Made by a program: the position numbers and the translations under genes. The notes beneath the pieces were generated by a model. It saw nothing but the letters and a program-made list of their open reading frames with translations. It had not been told where the DNA came from and searched no databases. A stretch of 64,000 nt of DNA from Streptomyces coacervatus (lineage in GTDB: Bacteria; Actinomycetota; Actinomycetes; Streptomycetales; Streptomycetaceae), in the NCBI RefSeq assembly GCF_029223485.1, contig NZ_JARHTP010000021.1, forward strand, positions 62,001 to 126,000, in the 5' to 3' direction. How positions within the stretch are numbered: position 1 is the first letter of the stretch; the number at the start of each line of letters is the position of its first letter. Below are positions 1-8,030 of this stretch, one piece after another.

Positions 1-36
1 GGTTTTTCCACAGCCCACACCGAACGGAGAATATTC

Positions 37-1755
37 GTGATCATCGCAGGACTCAAACTCACCCAAAGTGGCGGCATCGCTCTCATCAACGACGGGAAGC
101 TTGAGTTTCACATCGAGATGCAGAAACTCGCCAACAATCGCCGGTACAGCAATTTCGATGATCTCGACATGCTCCCCGAAATATTCGCCGAATACGGCTA
201 CACACTCGCCGACGTGGACCAGTGGGCCATTGACGGCTGGGACGGTTCAGAGTACGGACAGGCAGCTGCGCGCATCAATGGCCAACTCGTCGACGTGCAG
301 CTTGCTCCGTACCGGGAGACCGCTCGGGTACCCGACCCATGTCAGCCGGGTTACGTAGGAAAGCTGAGTCTCGGCGGCCGATCCACGGAGTACGCCAGTT
401 ATGTGCATGTCGCCAGTCATATGGCTGCGGCCTACAGCACGAGCCCCTTTGCGCGCAGGGGGGAGCCATCCATGGTACTGGTCTGGGACGGTGGCTGCTT
501 TCCACGGCTCTACTGCGTATCGCCCGACGGCCGGGTCGAGCCCGGCGGCGAGGCGTTTCCTTTGATCGGGCACACCTATTCGATGGCATCCCAATATTAC
601 GGACCCTTCCGTCGAAGCAATAAATCCCGGACGGTGGACGATCTGTCCGTGGCCGGAAAGATGATGGCCTACATTGCGTTGGGGAAGCCCGTCGAGAGCG
701 TCAAGCAGGTCCTTCGGGAGCTGTTCCAGAAGCACTTCGAGGCCGACACCGCCTCAGTCCGGGCATATCGGGCGCGGATCATCGGCTGCGGCAGCACCGG
801 CGAGCCCTCTCACTCGTACGTGCACGCCTATCTCACCGAGGTGCAGGAGCGCACGGAGAAACTGGGAGTGAGCGACGAGGATGTGCTGGCCAGCGTGCAC
901 GCCTTCCTGGAAGAGCTCCTCCTCGACCGGGTGACGGCCAAGATACGGACCTGGAAGGGCGATGAGCCCTGGAACCTGTGTTTTGCCGGGGGCTGCGCAC
1001 TGAACATCAAGTGGAACAGCGCCCTGCGCTCCCACCCGATGATCCGTTCTCTGTGGGTGCCGCCGTTCCCCGACGATTCCGGATCGGCGATCGGTACCGC
1101 CTGCGCCCACCTCGGCTCGGGGCACGGATTGAGGCCGATCGAGTGGGGGGTCCGGCTAGGCCCCGCGTTGCGTCCGACAGACCCGACACCCGAGGGCTGG
1201 ACGGTCACCGCCTGCGGGCCCAAGGAAGTGGCCAGGCTCCTGCACACGTCCGGCCGACCGGTGGTGGTGCTGCACGGTCGCGCCGAGTTGGGCCCGCGCG
1301 CCCTCGGGGCGCGCAGCATCCTTGCGCCGGCGACCGACCCCGCCATGAAGGCGGTGCTGAACGATGTCAAGCGGCGTGAGCACTACCGTCCCGTGGCACC
1401 GATCTGTCTGGTCGAGCACGCCCCTGAGGTCTTCGAGCCCGGGACACCGGACCCGTACATGCTGTTCGAGCACTGGGTACGCCCGGAATGGGTCGGCCGG
1501 ATCCCGGCGGCGATGCACCTCGATGGGACAGCGCGGCTACAAACGGTGAGCAAGGCCGATGATCCGAACCTGGCGACAATTCTTAACGAATACCACCGGC
1601 TCAGCGGCATCCCGGTGCTCTGCAATACCAGCGCCAATCTGAACGGAAGCGGCTTCTTTCCGGATGTCGCCTCAGCCGCGGAGTGGGGAGGCGTGGACCA
1701 CATCTGGAGCGAAGGAACCCTCTACAGCCGGTCCCGTTCCGGGACGGACGAGTAG
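37..1755 (+). CDS. NodU/CmcH-family O-carbamoyltransferase
   Basis: Predicted to transfer a carbamoyl group from carbamoyl phosphate (via carbamoyl-adenylate) to a hydroxyl of the natural product. The 572-aa length matches GdmN/NovN/TobZ-type enzymes. The N-terminal Kae1-like half has a conserved HVASHMA metal-binding stretch near residue 126 and FAGGCALN near residue 316. The C-terminal half has ELGPRALGARSIL and, near the end, the family segment PVLCNTSANLNGSGF. Start is GTG at 37 with CGGAGA at 25-30. The thioesterase gene follows after 12 nt, so these are probably co-transcribed. Family assignment is firm. The substrate is not visible: a sugar or hydroxylated amino-acid hydroxyl is an inference from the cluster's sugar and dioxygenase genes. 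Confidence 0.93.
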   Translation: MIIAGLKLTQSGGIALINDGKLEFHIEMQKLANNRRYSNFDDLDMLPEIFAEYGYTLADVDQWAIDGWDGSEYGQAAARINGQLVDVQLAPYRETARVPDPCQPGYVGKLSLGGRSTEYASYVHVASHMAAAYSTSPFARRGEPSMVLVWDGGCFPRLYCVSPDGRVEPGGEAFPLIGHTYSMASQYYGPFRRSNKSRTVDDLSVAGKMMAYIALGKPVESVKQVLRELFQKHFEADTASVRAYRARIIGCGSTGEPSHSYVHAYLTEVQERTEKLGVSDEDVLASVHAFLEELLLDRVTAKIRTWKGDEPWNLCFAGGCALNIKWNSALRSHPMIRSLWVPPFPDDSGSAIGTACAHLGSGHGLRPIEWGVRLGPALRPTDPTPEGWTVTACGPKEVARLLHTSGRPVVVLHGRAELGPRALGARSILAPATDPAMKAVLNDVKRREHYRPVAPICLVEHAPEVFEPGTPDPYMLFEHWVRPEWVGRIPAAMHLDGTARLQTVSKADDPNLATILNEYHRLSGIPVLCNTSANLNGSGFFPDVASAAEWGGVDHIWSEGTLYSRSRSGTDE

Positions 1756-1767
1756 GAGAAGCCGGAC

Positions 1768-2490
1768 ATGCCACCGACACATCTTATCTGCTTGCCCTTC
1801 TCGGGCGGAGGCACCGCGTTCTTTCGCAAGTGGCAGGAATTCGCACCGGACGGGCTCACCATTGTCCCGGTGCTCCTTCCGGGCCGCGAGGACAGGATAC
1901 TGGATCCGCCCTACGAAGAGGTATCGGCGGCAATCGACGACATGCTGCCCGCCCTGAGCCGGACTCTTGCGGGAGCGGAATCCGTTGCGTTCTTCGGGCA
2001 CTGCCTCGGAGCAGTTCTGGGGTTTGAACTGGCTCACCGCGTAGCGCGATCCGGAGAGTTCCGGATCGACCACCTTTTCGCGAGCGGCGCTCCCGCTCCC
2101 CCCCAACGCCTGAGGAACCTGGTTTCGGACCTCGACGACGATGCTTTTCTCATCGAGCTCACTCGCTTCATCGAGTACTCTCATCCCGCTCTCCAGCGGC
2201 CAGAACTACGCGAATTCCTGCTCCCCACTCTTCGCGCCGACGTCAGAATGCATGAAAACTACCGCCCATCCACCACGGAGCCCCTCAAGGCCGCGCTTAC
2301 CATTCTGCGTGGGCGGGACGACAATCTGGTCAGCGCCGAGGAAATGGAAGGGTGGACAGAGGTCAGTGCGCAGCCGTTGACTCGGCATCAATTCGAAGGG
2401 GGGCACATGTATCTGGTCGATCAGGCGGCTGAGCTGTTGGAATTCATCGAAGCCAGGGTGAGTACCCCCGTCCAGGGCAGTCATCAATAG
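1768..2490 (+). CDS. Type II thioesterase with Cys nucleophile (GHCLG)
   Basis: Alpha/beta-hydrolase of the type II thioesterase family, 240 aa. It begins with the usual LICLPFSGGG oxyanion segment. The nucleophile elbow reads FFGHCLGAVLGFELA, so Cys79 (codon TGC) stands where these enzymes normally carry Ser in GHSMG. The probable catalytic Asp is in LRGRDDNLVS and the His in EGGHMYL. RBS GGAG sits at 1755-1758, 9 nt before ATG 1768. Type II thioesterases usually remove mis-primed acyl or aminoacyl groups from carrier proteins, here most likely the PCP encoded next. A Cys nucleophile is known in some product-releasing thioesterase domains that form strained rings (obafluorin, sulfazecin), so an acyl-transfer or ring-forming role is possible but is inference. 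Confidence 0.9.
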   Translation: MPPTHLICLPFSGGGTAFFRKWQEFAPDGLTIVPVLLPGREDRILDPPYEEVSAAIDDMLPALSRTLAGAESVAFFGHCLGAVLGFELAHRVARSGEFRIDHLFASGAPAPPQRLRNLVSDLDDDAFLIELTRFIEYSHPALQRPELREFLLPTLRADVRMHENYRPSTTEPLKAALTILRGRDDNLVSAEEMEGWTEVSAQPLTRHQFEGGHMYLVDQAAELLEFIEARVSTPVQGSHQ

Positions 2491-2547
2491 AGCAGGCTAT
2501 TGCCGTCCTGTGCTCAAGGCGTAGCCGAACGGGAAGCCGAGGAAACC

Positions 2548-4380
2548 ATGGTGTCTTTACCGGACATTCGCAGTTCAGCCTCTACCTTGCCGGGACTCTT
2601 CGACAGGCAAGCGGCCCTGACCCCCGAAGCGCCGGCCCTGCTCTTCCAGGGGCAGACTCTGACCTACGCCCAATTGGCGGCGCAAGCCGACCAGTTGGCG
2701 CGGTATCTGATCATCCTGGGAGCTGGGCCGGAGCGGCTCGTCGCACTGCACATGCCGCGTTCGGCGCGAGCGGTGATCGCGATGCTGGCCGTTCTCAAAG
2801 CCGGTGCAGCCTACTTGCCGCTGGACCCCGAAGGCCCCGCCAACCGCACGAGACAGGTGTTGCGGAACGCCGCGCCTGTCGCGGTACTGACAACCCACGG
2901 AGCTGCCCCAGGCCTGTCTGCTGGACACGTGCCTCAGGTCGTACTCGACGATCCGGACACGGTTCTGGCGATCGAGGCCTTGGACGGGAGCCCGCTGCGG
3001 TCAGCGGAACGGTCTGGGGCGCTCTCTGAACGGAACGCGGCCTACGTGCTGTTCACGTCTGGCTCTACGGGCGTGCCCAAAGGCGTGGTGGTGCCGCACA
3101 GCGGCATCGTCAACACTCTGCGCTGGTGGCAGCACGACCATCCGTTGACCGAGCGGGATCGCGTGCTGCTGAAGACCCCGCTGACCTTCGATCCCTCCAT
3201 TCACGAGTGGTTCTGGCCGCTCTGGGTCGGCGCACTCCTGGTGGTGGCAGAGGACGGCGGCCATCGAGACACGGACTACCTGGTTGCTTTGATCCGAGGG
3301 GCGGGGATCACATCGGCACAGTTCGTCCCCACCACGCTTCGGGAGTTCCTAGCGCATCCGAACGCCGCCGACTGCACAACCCTGCGCCATGTGATCTGTG
3401 GTGGCGAGGCGCTGCCGACCACTACTGTCGATCGCTTCTTCTCTCTCCTGCGCGTCGGCCTGCTGAATGTGTACGGGCCCACCGAGGCATCGATAGAGTC
3501 CACGTCCTGGGCATGCCGGCCCGGACTGGCGCAGGGAATCGCTCCTATCGGGCGTCCGGTGCTGAATTCACGGTGTTACGTCCTGGATCAGACGCTGCAG
3601 CCGGTACCCGACGGCTCCACGGGGGAGTTGTACATTGCGGGCTCCGGGCTGGCCCGTGGTTACCTGGGCCGGGCCGATCTGACCGCCAAGGCTTTCGTGG
3701 CGAACCCGTTCGGCGAACCGGGCGAGCGCATGTACCGCACCGGGGACCTGGTGTTCCGCTCGCCCGAAGGCGATCTGGAGTTCGTCGGCCGGGCGGACAC
3801 TCAGGTGAAGATCCGCGGGGTCCGGGTGGAACTGGGCGAGATCGAGACAGCGTTGTGCAAGGTGACCTCCGGCCACGACGCAGCAGTGGTGCAACGGGGC
3901 GACGGTGCGCGGCAGCGGTTGATCGGCGTGGTGGCACACCCTGACCCGTCCTCGGCGCGCGCACTGGACCTCCGGGGCCGACTGCTGGATCTGCTGCCCT
4001 CGGTCGCCGTTCCGAGTGATGTGATCTTCGTGGGCGGGCTGCCGGAAGCCAGCAATGGGAAACGGGACCTCAAGGCGATTGACGCCTTGGTGGCAGCCCA
4101 CTTGGCTGAGCTGGAGAATGACAGCGAGCCCACGCTCCCGCGCACGGAACTGGAGAAGCGGTTGGCCGCCGCGTGGCAGGCGGCGTTCGGTTCAGGGCCG
4201 GTCGGCGTCTTTGACAACTTCTTCGAGATCGGCGGCGATTCCATGTTGGCCGTCCGGCTGATCGCGGAGATCAGGTCGTCGCTGGGGTTGGAAGTGTCAC
4301 TGCGCACGCTGTTCGCAGCACCGAGCGTGGCCCGCCTGGCAGAGGTTCTCGCCTCGGAACCCCCGGGATCATCAACGTGA
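2548..4380 (+). CDS. NRPS A-PCP didomain (adenylation plus carrier)
   Basis: Free-standing nonribosomal peptide synthetase loading unit: an adenylation domain activates an amino acid as aminoacyl-AMP and loads it on the C-terminal carrier. Core motifs visible are LFTSGSTGVPKGVV (A3), LTFDPSIHEWFW (A4), NVYGPTEASI (A5), MYRTGDLV (A7), GRADTQVKIRGVRVELGEIE (A8), and NGKRDLK (A10) with the catalytic Lys. The carrier has FFEIGGDSMLAVRL with the phosphopantetheine Ser. Hand alignment to PheA gives specificity residues D-P-H-Q-I-G-V-I-E-K. Asp235 is kept, so an alpha-amino acid is expected, but I cannot assign which. No condensation or TE domain is present. ATG 2548 is preferred over TTG 2500 because GAGGA precedes it. 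The MbtH gene at 22.5 kb is the likely chaperone. Confidence 0.93.
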   Translation: MVSLPDIRSSASTLPGLFDRQAALTPEAPALLFQGQTLTYAQLAAQADQLARYLIILGAGPERLVALHMPRSARAVIAMLAVLKAGAAYLPLDPEGPANRTRQVLRNAAPVAVLTTHGAAPGLSAGHVPQVVLDDPDTVLAIEALDGSPLRSAERSGALSERNAAYVLFTSGSTGVPKGVVVPHSGIVNTLRWWQHDHPLTERDRVLLKTPLTFDPSIHEWFWPLWVGALLVVAEDGGHRDTDYLVALIRGAGITSAQFVPTTLREFLAHPNAADCTTLRHVICGGEALPTTTVDRFFSLLRVGLLNVYGPTEASIESTSWACRPGLAQGIAPIGRPVLNSRCYVLDQTLQPVPDGSTGELYIAGSGLARGYLGRADLTAKAFVANPFGEPGERMYRTGDLVFRSPEGDLEFVGRADTQVKIRGVRVELGEIETALCKVTSGHDAAVVQRGDGARQRLIGVVAHPDPSSARALDLRGRLLDLLPSVAVPSDVIFVGGLPEASNGKRDLKAIDALVAAHLAELENDSEPTLPRTELEKRLAAAWQAAFGSGPVGVFDNFFEIGGDSMLAVRLIAEIRSSLGLEVSLRTLFAAPSVARLAEVLASEPPGSST

Positions 4381-5319
4381 TCGTTGCGGCGAGGGCGTGC
4401 ACAGCACGCCGACACCGCGGCCGCACTCCGCCTACTCCTTACCGCCCAGCCGCGCGATCAGCTTGTGGCCAGGACCCGTTCAAGGGTTGCGTAACCTGCT
4501 GGTTCCCAGGTCGGCTTGCCTCCGGGCAGACCGAGTCTTCCGTTCTGTCCGATCTCGATCAGGGTCAGGGCGCGAAGGACGGCCCAGCCTCGAGCTCGGG
4601 CGATGGTGGCCTCGTCGGCGCGTTCGTAGGCGTCGAAGAACGGAGTCGCCGCGCCGACAGGCAACAGGATCCAGGCGGCTGACAGATCGGTCGCGGGATC
4701 ACCTGCGCACATCTCGCCAAAGTCGATCACCCCGGCGAGCGTCCCGTGCCGGACGACCACGTTTGCCGGATGCAGGTCACCATGCAGCCAGAGCGGCGCG
4801 CCCTGCCAAGCGGGCGCCGCAACGGCCTTTTCCCGTACTTGCCGCGCGGCTTCGGCGTCCGCGTAGTCCCCGACGACCGTGAACCAGTGGTCGATCTGCT
4901 GGACTTCTGCAAGGGGGATGCCGCGCGATTGGCTGGTCGGGGCGTCAGCCGGCGCCTGATGATGCAGCGCGCTCAAGAAGCACGCGAGAGTCTCGGCCGC
5001 CTCCATCCGCGTGATCGGTCCACGATCGGCCGGTTCACCTTCGACCCAGCGCGCGATCGCCCAGGTGTGCTCGAACAGCTGAGAAGGCTTGCCCACGCGG
5101 ACCGGGGTGGGCGTGGGCAGCGGCAGGCGCTCGGCCAGCACCGGCAGCTACCTGTGCTCCGTGCGCGGCAGCGCCGGTGCTCGCTCGGTGCGCGGCAAGC
5201 GCACAGCCAGCTTCTCCCCGAGGCGCCACACCTGATTGTCCCAACCTCCACTGAGCCCATTCCAACTTCAGGCGACAGCTGATCGGCGATGTGTCACGGA
5301 CGTCTGGTAGACCCTGACT

Positions 5320-5691
5320 ATGACGTTCTTGGCGGTGGTCGAGGGTGATGCGGACGGATGGCGCATCGATCGGGATGCGCTGACGGACGCGATCCGTGTC
5401 CGGTGGTCTGAGGTCGAGATCGACTCGATGCACCGCAGCGAAGTGCGCAGCCTCATATGGCAGTTCAAGACGGAGAACGGCCCAGGTGAGGCGTATCTGC
5501 ACGAGGACGGTGCCTGCCTGTACATGGACGTCTGGGAGGAAGACGCGATCTGGTTGGCGATCGTCTTCCGCAGGCTGACGCCCAGGCACCTTGACCTGGT
5601 GTTCTGCGATGAGGGTTACACCTTCGACGTTCGTCTGCGGGCTGGGACGACCGAGGCCGAATTGACGGACCTGGTGAATGCTGCGGGTTGA
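5320..5691 (+). CDS. Hypothetical passenger protein inside the IS element
   Basis: A 123-aa soluble, acidic protein beginning MTFLAVVEGDADGWRIDRDA. It shows alternating beta-like and charged segments (for example LIWQFKTENGPGEAYLHED and LDLVFCDEGYTFDVRL) and no membrane segment. I do not recognise the family. Codon usage is typical high-GC and there are no internal lesions, so it is likely a real gene. It lies wholly between the inverted repeats and converges on the transposase with only 2 nt between stop codons, so it moves with the element. No RBS is obvious upstream of ATG 5320. Its function is unknown: regulation of transposition, target immunity or simple cargo are all possible. Confidence 0.65.
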   Translation: MTFLAVVEGDADGWRIDRDALTDAIRVRWSEVEIDSMHRSEVRSLIWQFKTENGPGEAYLHEDGACLYMDVWEEDAIWLAIVFRRLTPRHLDLVFCDEGYTFDVRLRAGTTEAELTDLVNAAG

Positions 5692-5693
5692 TC

Positions 5694-6458
5694 TCAGCCC
5701 GTGGCGGCGAGCTGGAGGACCAGGACGGCTTGGACGAGGCTCGTGATCCGGGTCGTCGAACAGCGGATTTTGCGCAGGAGGCGCCAGGACTTGAGGGTGG
5801 CAATGGCCTGCTCGACCAGTGCGCGGATCTTCGCGTGGGACCGGTTGACGGCCTGCTGGCCGGCGGAGAGGCTGTCCCATGGGCCGCGGTAAGGGAGACG
5901 GACCGTGCCGCCTGCGCCCTGGTAGCCCTTGTCAGCCCAGCAGGTGATGTCGGCCTCGGCGAGTGCCTCGATGATGCTGTGCTCGCGTGCGGCCCGGACG
6001 TCGTGGACGGCGCCGGCCAAGGCTGGTGAAGCCCACATCAGACGCCCCTTCGGATCGGCTATGACCTGCACGTTCATGCCGTGCTTCTTGTGTTTGCCCG
6101 AGTAGAACGGGCGATCGGCGGCGATTCGGTCGATGGGCAGGAGCGTCCCGTCCAGGATCACGTACGCCTTCGCCGACGCCGCTCGTACGGCTTCGGTGAG
6201 GGTGGGGGCGAGGGCGGCCAGGAGCTTGACGGCCTCGGTGATGTATCGGTAGGCGGTGGTGGTGCCGATCTCGAATCCGGCCGCGAGCTGGGCGTAGGGC
6301 TGGCCGTTACGCAGGTGGGCGAGGGTAAGCAGAGCCTGTCGGCCTGCGTTCAGGCGCCGCCATCGGGTTCCGAGAGCGCGGCGGTGCTCCCTCAGGCGAG
6401 CAGCGAGGAAGCGCAGGGCAGAGCTGGACACGTCGACGCCGGACGGGTAGACAAGCAT
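5694..6458 (-). CDS. IS5-family DDE transposase (DDE_Tnp_4 type)
   Basis: A 254-aa transposase, full length for its group. The N-terminal region has a helix-turn-helix (LAHLRNGQPYAQLAAGFEIGTTTAYRYI, residues about 46-73). The catalytic triad can be read as Asp in AYVILDGTLLPIDR, Asp in LAGAVHDVRAAREH and Glu in KIRALVEQAIATLKSW. GKHKKHGMNVQVIADPKGRL is the usual stretch between the first two acidic residues. No frameshift or stop is present, so it is probably active. It lies within the element at 5254-6566. Confidence 0.93.
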   Translation of the reverse strand: MLVYPSGVDVSSSALRFLAARLREHRRALGTRWRRLNAGRQALLTLAHLRNGQPYAQLAAGFEIGTTTAYRYITEAVKLLAALAPTLTEAVRAASAKAYVILDGTLLPIDRIAADRPFYSGKHKKHGMNVQVIADPKGRLMWASPALAGAVHDVRAAREHSIIEALAEADITCWADKGYQGAGGTVRLPYRGPWDSLSAGQQAVNRSHAKIRALVEQAIATLKSWRLLRKIRCSTTRITSLVQAVLVLQLAATG

Positions 6459-6660
6459 ACGAAGCCTCTGGTGGACACGGTTCTCTTGGTCGAAAACCCA
6501 TCTACCAGGGGCTTCATCTGTCTGTCATCCCAACTTCCCAGCTGACACGGGAGGTTGGAAAGGGCTCACTGACGTCACGCAGCTCAAGGTCTGCGAGATC
6601 CAGGTGCCGATCCCGCAGCAGCGCGCGCACCAGGTCCTGCTCGACCTTCACCTCGTCCAT

Positions 6661-7023
6661 CGAGGAACTTCCCCTCATTGGCATGTATCGCTATGAGAAC
6701 AATAACCGGAGAGCAATATCGCACCAGCCGTCCGCCCGCTATTTACTCCTGGGGCTGCGAGGGCCCTCTTACCGAAGTGATCAAGCCACTGGCGCGCGCC
6801 GGTCACCCCGGCTGCTGCCCCATGGACGAAGGGCCACTGGACACGGCAACAAGCCAATCAGAGTATTGATTAGTATTCAAGCAGGCAATCGCCGACGTTG
6901 AAGTTCTACATTCTCCCGGAGAACAGGAATCGCATTGACGGGCGAACTGGCCCAAGGGGTCGAGGTCGACAAGAAAGCAACATGTTCCTCTTGAGAGAAG
7001 CGACCGCTGAGGAGGCGCCGGAC
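6661..7023. promoter_or_regulatory. Divergent APH/MT intergenic region, duplicated at 20566-21283
   Basis: Non-coding spacer between the two divergent genes of the left APH/MT pair. Two blocks recur next to the right pair. CATTGGCATG followed by GAGAACAATAA and GGAGAGCAATA lies at about 6678-6720 and again at about 20582-20623. GAAGGGCCACTGGACACGG lies at about 6828-6846 and again near 20917-20936, in both places followed by an AGTATTGA/GTATTCAA stretch. Conservation outside coding sequence suggests shared promoters and a DNA-level duplication of the pair. I cannot place exact -10/-35 boxes. Confidence 0.45.
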
Positions 7024-7794
7024 ATGGCCGACAGAGGATCACCGGGGCTGTCCTTCGGGGAGATCGCCGTTCGTTACGACCGCTTCCGTCCCCGTGTTCC
7101 GACAGCAGCTCTGGACTGGCTCCTGCCGGACGGCTGCGAGACGGTCGTGGACCTCGCCGACGGCACCGGCGCGGTGACCCGCAGCCTCGAGGGGCGCGTG
7201 CGACAGGTCGTCGCCGTCGAGCCTGACCCGCAGATGCGTGAGACCCTCGCTCGCAACTGTCCGCATGCGCTTCTGATACCGGGGACGGCCGAGCAGATAC
7301 CGCTGCCCGACGGCCGGGCCGACGCACTGCTGATCTCCATGGCCTGGCAATGGTTGGATCCGCGGCGCGCTGTCCCTGAAATCGCACGGGTACTCCGAGG
7401 CGGCGGCACGTTCGGTGTCCTGTGGAACCACCGGGACCTGTCCGTCCCCTGGGTGGCCCAACTCGACCGCTTCACCCGCGCACTGCGGGTCCGCGAGGGT
7501 GGCCAGGAAGCCACCGCTCAGGCGCCGAGCCACAACGTCCAGGATCCGCAGCCCGGCTCGCTGTTCAGCCCTCTCGTCGAGCTGCGCCTGACCTGGCCGA
7601 TGACCGCCACCGCCGAGGAGATCGTCGGGCTCTTGAGCACCGACGCCAGCGCGATCGCGCTGCCGGTCGAGACCCAGCAGGCCGTGGACGCGTAGGTGGC
7701 CCGATACCTGCGCGACGAGCAGGGTCTGTCGGGGTCCCGGACGATCGAGTTGCAGATGGCGTGCCGGTGTCTGCGCACCACGAAAAACCTGTGA
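7024..7794 (+). pseudogene. Class I SAM methyltransferase, amber-interrupted left copy
   Basis: Paralogue of the intact methyltransferase at 21284-22066. Starts at ATG 7024 after GAGGAGG and shows SAM motif I as VVDLADGTGAVT and the post-motif segment LLISMAWQWLDPRRAVPEIARVLRGGG. At 7693-7695 a TAG replaces the CAG of the intact copy, so translation would stop after 223 codons. The frame stays open beyond it and still encodes the conserved tail MACRCLRTTKNL up to the TGA ending at 7794. The missing 30 or so residues are C-terminal and outside the SAM fold, so a shortened active enzyme is conceivable, but the decayed APH next door argues for general relaxation of this pair. Confidence 0.82.
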
Positions 7795-8030
7795 ACGGCA
7801 TCGTGAGCGTATTGGCGGCGCTCAGGGAAGTCCATTTCGCTTGATCCACATCAGGAAGGGTCGGCCGATCCGCCGACGACGAAGAGTCGGTGGACAACTG
7901 GCTGCACATTCAGAAGACTGGATTGTCGTACAGGGAAAGCGCGCAGATTAGCCACACCTCCCGGATATCAGGCATTCACGATTCGCCCGATAATTACTCG
8001 ACAAGCAAACTTACTCGGGGGATCCAGGAC

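Larger units (their letters stand above)
5254..6566. mobile_element. IS5-type insertion sequence with an extra passenger ORF
   Basis: A complete-looking element of about 1313 bp inserted in the APH gene. Ends are imperfect inverted repeats: AGCCCATTCCAACTTC reading inward from 5254 and AGCCCTTTCCAACCTC reading inward from 6566 (14 of 16 match). The 5-bp direct repeat CACTG flanks it at 5249-5253 and 6567-6571; a shared A could make it 6 bp. It carries a full-length DDE transposase on the minus strand and, unusually, a second convergent ORF of 123 aa on the plus strand. Near-identical repeats and an intact transposase suggest fairly recent insertion. Confidence 0.88.
4458..6660 (-). pseudogene. 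Aminoglycoside-phosphotransferase-like gene, amber codon plus IS insertion
   Basis: A broken APH/choline-kinase-fold gene. The N-terminal part (ATG 6660, starting MDEVKVEQDLVRALLRD) runs to the IS at 6566. Coding resumes beyond the IS at 5253 with GGWDNQVWRLGEKLAVRL and continues through WLHGDLHPANVVV (catalytic loop), VIDFGEMCAGDPA (metal-binding Asp) and the stop at 4458. Removing the IS and one 5-bp target copy restores the frame exactly (RDVSGGWDNQ, against REVAGGWGNQ in the intact paralogue at 19414-20310). A second lesion is TAG at 5148-5150, where the paralogue has Trp in RRWLPTL. A ribosome could still make the C-terminal part from downstream starts, but without the N-lobe it is unlikely to be active. 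The ancestral gene was probably self-resistance or substrate phosphorylation. Confidence 0.9.

Noticed and set aside
7024..7695. Left methyltransferase as a normal shorter gene
   Set aside because: The conserved C-terminal tail continues in frame beyond the TAG and matches the intact copy, so it is a broken longer gene, though residual activity is possible.
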